From NCBI GenBank assembly GCA_942493075.1, contig OW818681.1, forward strand, positions 558,001 through 622,000: a DNA stretch of 64,000 nt, read 5' to 3'. Positions 59,944 to 64,000 of the stretch are shown here, piece by piece. A program made the position numbers and the translations under genes. Source of the stretch: JBBQYD01 sp942493075. Its GTDB lineage: Bacteria; Verrucomicrobiota; Verrucomicrobiia; Limisphaerales; UBA8199. Every line of letters starts with the position of its first letter. Position 1 is the stretch's first letter. Below the pieces are notes generated by a model. The model searched no databases and was not told the origin of the DNA. It worked only from the letters and a program-made list of their open reading frames with translations.

Positions 59944-62646
59944 TTACTGCGGAATCCACGTTGACGTGAACTGATATTCGCCGGCTCCCACCTCGTAAAC
60001 CCGCGCCTCGGTTTCCGTGCGCAGAAGCTTCGCCCCGCGAGGCGCTTCGAACCCTCCTAGCCCAGGGACTCGCACGCTCGCGATACTTCCCGGCGGCACA
60101 GTGATCTGCAGTTGGAACCCACGGCCATCCCGCGTCCAGGAACTGGCTACCGGACCTCTAACCGAATGAAAGCTGGCCTTCGCCCACGTAACGTTACCGA
60201 CCGGCTGCGGCTGGAATTTGATACGTTCAAATCCTGGGCCCGCCGGGTCCGGCCCTAATCCTGCAAGATCGTGATAGAACCACTCCATGATATGGCCCAG
60301 CATGAAATGGTTTTGTGAGGATGCACTCCCTGCGTCCCAGGCTTCGGTGAGGCTCGTTGCCCCTTGCTTTAACTGATAACCATAGCCCGGCTTCTCGCTC
60401 TGCTGATTCATGTCAAAAATGACATCGGAGCGGCCACCATCAGCCAGGGCGCGAAGCAAATAACGATAGCCGACATCCCCAGCCGTCAGGCTGTTCCCAC
60501 GGCTGCGCACATCCTTGACAATGGCATCCAGGATCGCAACTCGGTGTTCTTTGGGCGCCAGATCCATTACCAAAGCAATAGCGTTGGCGCATTGCGAACC
60601 CTCCGCGAATTGCAGAGTTTTGGGATTGAAGAACTGCTGGTTGAAAGCGGTTTTGATCTCTTCCGTGAGACGGCCATATTTGATCGCATCCTGAGCTTTT
60701 CCAAGCATGCGGGCGGTATTGGAGAGAATCCGAGCCCCTTCGTAATAGAAGGCAGTCGCCGTGAGAGCCCGTGGCGTTAATTGTGCGTAACCGGGCGGTT
60801 TGGGACCAATGTCGTACCAATCCCCCAGTCCATGGCTTACAATATGGTTGGTCGCCGTGCTGCTGAGATACTCAACATACCGGCGCATGGTATCGTAATA
60901 CTCTCTGAGCAGCGTGGGATCACCCGTCCATTCATACTCTTGCCAAGGAACCAGAAAAACCGCCGAGCCCCATTCCGGTGAATCGCGGAAGCCCCCGTTG
61001 AACACCACATACTCCGGCGCGATATCGGGTACGAGGCCATTCTGCAGTTGCGAGTCCGCCATGTCCGTCATGCTCTTGGCGAAGACCCGTCGCAAATCCC
61101 ACTCGTATCGGAGCGAAGGTCCGTTGAGATGGTATTGTTCCAGCCAGCCGAGCCTTTCCCGATGTGGGCAATCCGTGATCACACTCATCAGGTTTGCGCG
61201 CTGTGCCCAGCGAATGAGCGTGTGAATTCGGTTGAAGAGGTCATCAGAGCACGAGAACTCCCCTACAGCGGGAGACGCCGAATGCATTACCAAACCTTCC
61301 AAAGATTCAATTTCGGGCAGGGGAGAACCTGCATCCGGACCGCGCCGCTCAACCTGCAAGTAACGCGAGCCGTGATACCAGAACCGTGTGGTATATTCCT
61401 CCACATCGTTGCCTGATTTGGTGTATTGCCACCAGGCTTCGCCGCCTCCTACTGAACGACGATTCACACTGCCATCTTCGTTGATCAACTCGGCTGGAAT
61501 TACTCGCACGATTGCTCCGGTCGCGCCTTTGATCCGCATGCGAATCATCAACGGAGCATTTTGGCCCAAGTCATATACCTCTGTTCCGGGGCGCAAGGGA
61601 GTGATCTTTGTTGGCTTCAATGTCTCAAAGATCCGAAGTGGCGCCGCGGCGTAATCATGTCCTCGCAAAACACCACCCGGTCCCGAGGATATCTCCACCG
61701 ATCGCCAGCCAGAGGCTTCCAATCCAGGTGCGCTCCAACCCGGAACCTCCTGTCGAGCATCATAATCTTCGCCGGCAAAAATACAGGAAAAGGTAATAGG
61801 CCCGGGGTGGCTTACCCAATTCGTGTCAGTCACCAACGTTTGCCTCGTGCCGTCCAGGTATTCGATTTCCAACTGAGCGATGGCCTGAAGTGGACCGAAC
61901 GAGCCCGTGAACTTCTTGTAGCGTGGGCCAGAGACATTATACATCCCGTTTGCGAGGAATAGTCCCAGCGCGTTGGTTCCTGCTTTCAGCTCAGCAGTGA
62001 GGTCGTGGGTGTCATACAAGCAAGTGCGGTCATATTTGGACCACCCGGGTGATAGCACGTCCGCTCCAACCTGACGACCGTTTACGTGCAACTCATACTG
62101 TCCCAACCCACATACATGGAGAAAGGCCTGCTTAATACCCGACTTGATCTCAAATTCTCGGCGAAGCAAAACAGTCGCGTTGGTTTCTGCTGCCCTTATC
62201 CAGTGGGCTTGCCACTGTGCCGCGTTCAGCCCGGTTACAAACCGTGCGACAGCGCTCCATTCTGAGGCCTGCATACGTTCGTTCCAGACGCGCACCTGCC
62301 AAAATACCGGCTGAGAGTTCGCAAGGCCCTTGCCCCCATATGTAACGCGGGTCAGAGGGGAGTCCGTTCTTCCAGAATCCCAAAGATCGGGAGTGCCGAC
62401 CAGATCCTTCGAACTGGCAGCCCGTACCTGGTATGCCGTTTGGCCGCGTCCGAATTTCGCCGGGGATTGCCAGGCGAGTTGCGGCCCGATGGGATCAACC
62501 CCGAGCGGTTCCGAATCTTTTTGGCAAGTCAGATTGTCAGGATGCACTCCCCCTGTGTTGGCAGTTTCCGTGTGGCTGCACCCGGCAAACATCAGCAGGC
62601 CCAGAGCGAAAAGGAGGCCCGTTGGCAGACATCTAAGTTTCGGCAT
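59944..62646 (-). CDS. alpha-L-rhamnosidase, GH78 lipoprotein
   Basis: The 900-residue protein has a lipoprotein signal (LLFALGLLMFAGC), so it is envelope-anchored. It shows the GH78 plan: an N-terminal Bac_rhamnosid_N beta domain (PIGPQLAWQSPAKFGRGQTA), a second domain (VCGLGQYELHVNGRQVGADV, YDTHDLTAELKAGTNALGLF), the (alpha/alpha)6 catalytic barrel (SVITDCPHRERLGWLEQYHL, the Asp/Glu-rich site, DWYDIGPKPPG, EAWDAGSASSQNHFMLGHIM) and a C-terminal beta domain. It releases L-rhamnose from polysaccharides or glycosides. No regulator or transporter genes surround it. Confidence 0.92.
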   Translation of the reverse strand: MPKLRCLPTGLLFALGLLMFAGCSHTETANTGGVHPDNLTCQKDSEPLGVDPIGPQLAWQSPAKFGRGQTAYQVRAASSKDLVGTPDLWDSGRTDSPLTRVTYGGKGLANSQPVFWQVRVWNERMQASEWSAVARFVTGLNAAQWQAHWIRAAETNATVLLRREFEIKSGIKQAFLHVCGLGQYELHVNGRQVGADVLSPGWSKYDRTCLYDTHDLTAELKAGTNALGLFLANGMYNVSGPRYKKFTGSFGPLQAIAQLEIEYLDGTRQTLVTDTNWVSHPGPITFSCIFAGEDYDARQEVPGWSAPGLEASGWRSVEISSGPGGVLRGHDYAAAPLRIFETLKPTKITPLRPGTEVYDLGQNAPLMIRMRIKGATGAIVRVIPAELINEDGSVNRRSVGGGEAWWQYTKSGNDVEEYTTRFWYHGSRYLQVERRGPDAGSPLPEIESLEGLVMHSASPAVGEFSCSDDLFNRIHTLIRWAQRANLMSVITDCPHRERLGWLEQYHLNGPSLRYEWDLRRVFAKSMTDMADSQLQNGLVPDIAPEYVVFNGGFRDSPEWGSAVFLVPWQEYEWTGDPTLLREYYDTMRRYVEYLSSTATNHIVSHGLGDWYDIGPKPPGYAQLTPRALTATAFYYEGARILSNTARMLGKAQDAIKYGRLTEEIKTAFNQQFFNPKTLQFAEGSQCANAIALVMDLAPKEHRVAILDAIVKDVRSRGNSLTAGDVGYRYLLRALADGGRSDVIFDMNQQSEKPGYGYQLKQGATSLTEAWDAGSASSQNHFMLGHIMEWFYHDLAGLGPDPAGPGFERIKFQPQPVGNVTWAKASFHSVRGPVASSWTRDGRGFQLQITVPPGSIASVRVPGLGGFEAPRGAKLLRTETEARVYEVGAGEYQFTSTWIPQ

Positions 62647-62782
62647 GAGACCTTTTGTCCCGGATTTGGGCTGGTGTCAAGCTTACTGCCGTTAACTCTC
62701 TCTCCGTTGCACCCCGTCTTTCCGCTTCGGGAATACAGACCATAACCCATTGAGTAAACACCTGTATGCCCGAGGTTTAGTA

Positions 62783-63568
62783 ATGAAGATGAAAATGAGA
62801 CGGAATGTTAAGAATTTCACGACAGCGGTGGTTTTGGGCGCAGCCACCCTGGTGGCACAGAATGGAATCTCCCAGAGCTCTGGGGGTGGCGCTTCCGGAG
62901 CCGGAGCGGCTGCTGGTTCACGCGGCGCTGGAGCATCCACTGCGACGGGCACGGCCACTGGCTCAAGCGGCACAGCAGGCACAGGCACCGCCATGGGCGC
63001 GGGGGGTATCCCCCGCCCGTTGCCTCCTGCCGCGGTTCTGGGTCCCTATAACAATCCTCCCTCGCCAGTTCCGAACGCCAATCCCAGCGTGAATGGCCAG
63101 AGATCTGCAAACGACCCATCGGCCCCTTTGGGCGGGTCCGGGGATCTTGGCACCATCGACGAACAGATGCCTCCCACCAACGGGATAGTGACGAACATTG
63201 ATACGACAACAGGCACTGCCACAGGCACAACCGGAACAACGACGGGCACAACAGGGATTGGAGCTGGGACTTCAACTGGATTGGGTGTTGGAGCCGGGAC
63301 TTCGACTGGGCTGGGAATCGGGCCCGGATCAAGTGTAGGGACACCCCCATCGGGAACTGTGAATCAAGGCAATAGCGGTCAGCTCGGCCGTGGTACAATT
63401 GGCGGAGGAACCTTGGGTAGCGGAACCGTTGGTGGCGCTCCAGGAACTGGCCGGAACGTTGGAGGCAGTTCCCTAGGAACAGGCGGAGCTGTCACAGGGA
63501 GTGGCTCGGCCCCGCTGAACGCACCAGGGGGCACCCCTACGAATAACGTCAACAGGTTCCCCTACTAA
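62783..63568 (+). CDS. secreted Gly/Thr-rich low-complexity protein
   Basis: The ATG at 62783 gives 261 residues: a basic start and signal peptide (RNVKNFTTAVVLGAATLVA), then low-complexity blocks. Residues about 30-75 are Gly/Ala/Ser-rich, and 75-130 are Pro/Asn-rich (PRPLPPAAVLGPYNNPPSP). The rest is Gly/Thr/Ser with loose repeats such as TGTATGTTGTTTGTTG and GAGTSTGLGVGAGTSTGLGI. No Cys after the signal. Such sequences are likely extended and extracellular; function unknown. A terminator follows at 63590. Confidence 0.7.
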   Translation: MKMKMRRNVKNFTTAVVLGAATLVAQNGISQSSGGGASGAGAAAGSRGAGASTATGTATGSSGTAGTGTAMGAGGIPRPLPPAAVLGPYNNPPSPVPNANPSVNGQRSANDPSAPLGGSGDLGTIDEQMPPTNGIVTNIDTTTGTATGTTGTTTGTTGIGAGTSTGLGVGAGTSTGLGIGPGSSVGTPPSGTVNQGNSGQLGRGTIGGGTLGSGTVGGAPGTGRNVGGSSLGTGGAVTGSGSAPLNAPGGTPTNNVNRFPY

Positions 63569-63589
63569 ACAGCGGAACTCCTTCACACT

Positions 63590-63622
63590 CCGGAGGTCCC
63601 TTGAGGACCTCCGGTTCTATTC
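63590..63622 (+). terminator. rho-independent terminator after the Gly/Thr-rich gene
   Basis: CCGGAGGTCC (63590-63599), loop CTTGA, GGACCTCCGG, then TTCTATT. A perfect 10-bp stem; the T-tract is moderate. It overlaps the end of the convergent MFS gene. Confidence 0.7.
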
Positions 63623-64000
63623 GGGAGATTCTTCCACCAAAGCGGAACCCGGGCGAGCACCTGTCCCGCGCTTCACACCAGGGATGAGGAACGCGGACCC
63701 GACACCGATCAGCGCCACTGCAATCCAGCCCATTGTCTGGGGAGAAATGTCAGCCACCAGGTAGAAAGCCACGATCGGCGCCGCAACTCCCCGAACTCCA
63801 GTGAAGAAGGTGTGCACGGACATGTAATCTGCCACACGTTCCGGCGGAGCGAACTTGGTCACCCACAAGCTCCACGCGACATCTGCACCCGCGTTCGCCA
63901 TGCCGAACAGCACACCACCGATCACCAGGCCCGTCAGACTCCCCGAAGTAAAGAACGAGAGAATCCCCAGGGCGAAGCCCAGATTGAGTGTCAGGCGTAG
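63617..64000 (-). CDS. MFS transporter, C-terminal part (cut by window edge)
   Basis: The minus-strand frame is open from the window edge (CTA at 64000) to a stop at 63617, giving the last ~127 residues. It has membrane helices GLVIGGVLFGMANAGADVAW, GVAAPIVAFYLVADI and MGWIAVALIGVGSAFLIPG. Between helices the KFAPPERVADYMSVHTFFTG loop has the charged-loop pattern of major facilitator transporters. The substrate cannot be told. Confidence 0.75.
   Translation of the reverse strand, partial: LRLTLNLGFALGILSFFTSGSLTGLVIGGVLFGMANAGADVAWSLWVTKFAPPERVADYMSVHTFFTGVRGVAAPIVAFYLVADISPQTMGWIAVALIGVGSAFLIPGVKRGTGARPGSALVEESPE

Overview
The window looks like a chromosomal segment from a soil- or sediment-type Verrucomicrobiota (Pedosphaera/Limisphaerales-like). 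This is inferred from gene content: a PEP-CTERM protein, a planctomycete/verrucomicrobial-type ECF sigma factor, a prepilin-like 'CVSNL..PVCPMGG' protein, a GH78 rhamnosidase lipoprotein, Calx-beta and NHL/PQQ propeller proteins, and very many GC-rich dispersed palindromic repeats. No rRNA or tRNA gene and no CRISPR array was seen.

Layout. 0-5 kb: small secreted or membrane proteins and an orphan HicB, separated by dispersed repeats. 5.8-9.6 kb: an integron-type cassette array of eight small same-strand ORFs, each followed by an attC-like hairpin, with no integrase in the window (a CALIN). It starts with a stand-alone NusA-like KH protein and is flanked by two direct copies of a ~90-bp repeat. 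10-15 kb: a tandem-domain esterase, an ECF sigma factor, an SGNH hydrolase and a TauE/SafE permease. 15-23.8 kb: a degenerate Rhs polymorphic-toxin locus. It holds two decapitated Rhs C-termini with different tips, one of them a DUF2235-like hydrolase, plus several lipoprotein or membrane-anchored candidate immunity genes. Short Rhs fragments and a recurring repeat block with perfect 26-27 bp inverted repeats separate them. 23.9-27.4 kb: an FKBP isomerase, polyphosphate kinase and a PEP-CTERM protein.

27.7-38.4 kb: a two-part redox locus. The first transcription unit encodes a small Cys-rich membrane protein, a Tat NHL propeller, a Tat polyferredoxin and a NapH-like membrane ferredoxin. The second encodes a membrane-anchored PQQ-like propeller, a NuoE-NuoF-ferredoxin fusion and a 2Fe-2S/GltD-like flavoprotein without a visible NAD(P)H Rossmann domain. 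Both units carry the same ~60-bp bipartite upstream element, with identical internal spacing and about 51-52 bases before each start codon. This supports co-regulation and one electron-transfer pathway from NAD(P)H to the cell envelope.

38.5-46 kb: VapBC, mazG, proB, an IS110 transposase lying inside a palindromic MITE-like element, and a membrane protein. 46-57.8 kb: housekeeping genes (typA, miaB, a GT9 glycosyltransferase, signalling proteins, prfB with its programmed +1 frameshift, trpC, a PHP phosphatase). 57.8-64 kb: a second MITE-like element, small membrane proteins, the GH78 lipoprotein, a Gly/Thr-rich secreted protein and the end of an MFS transporter.
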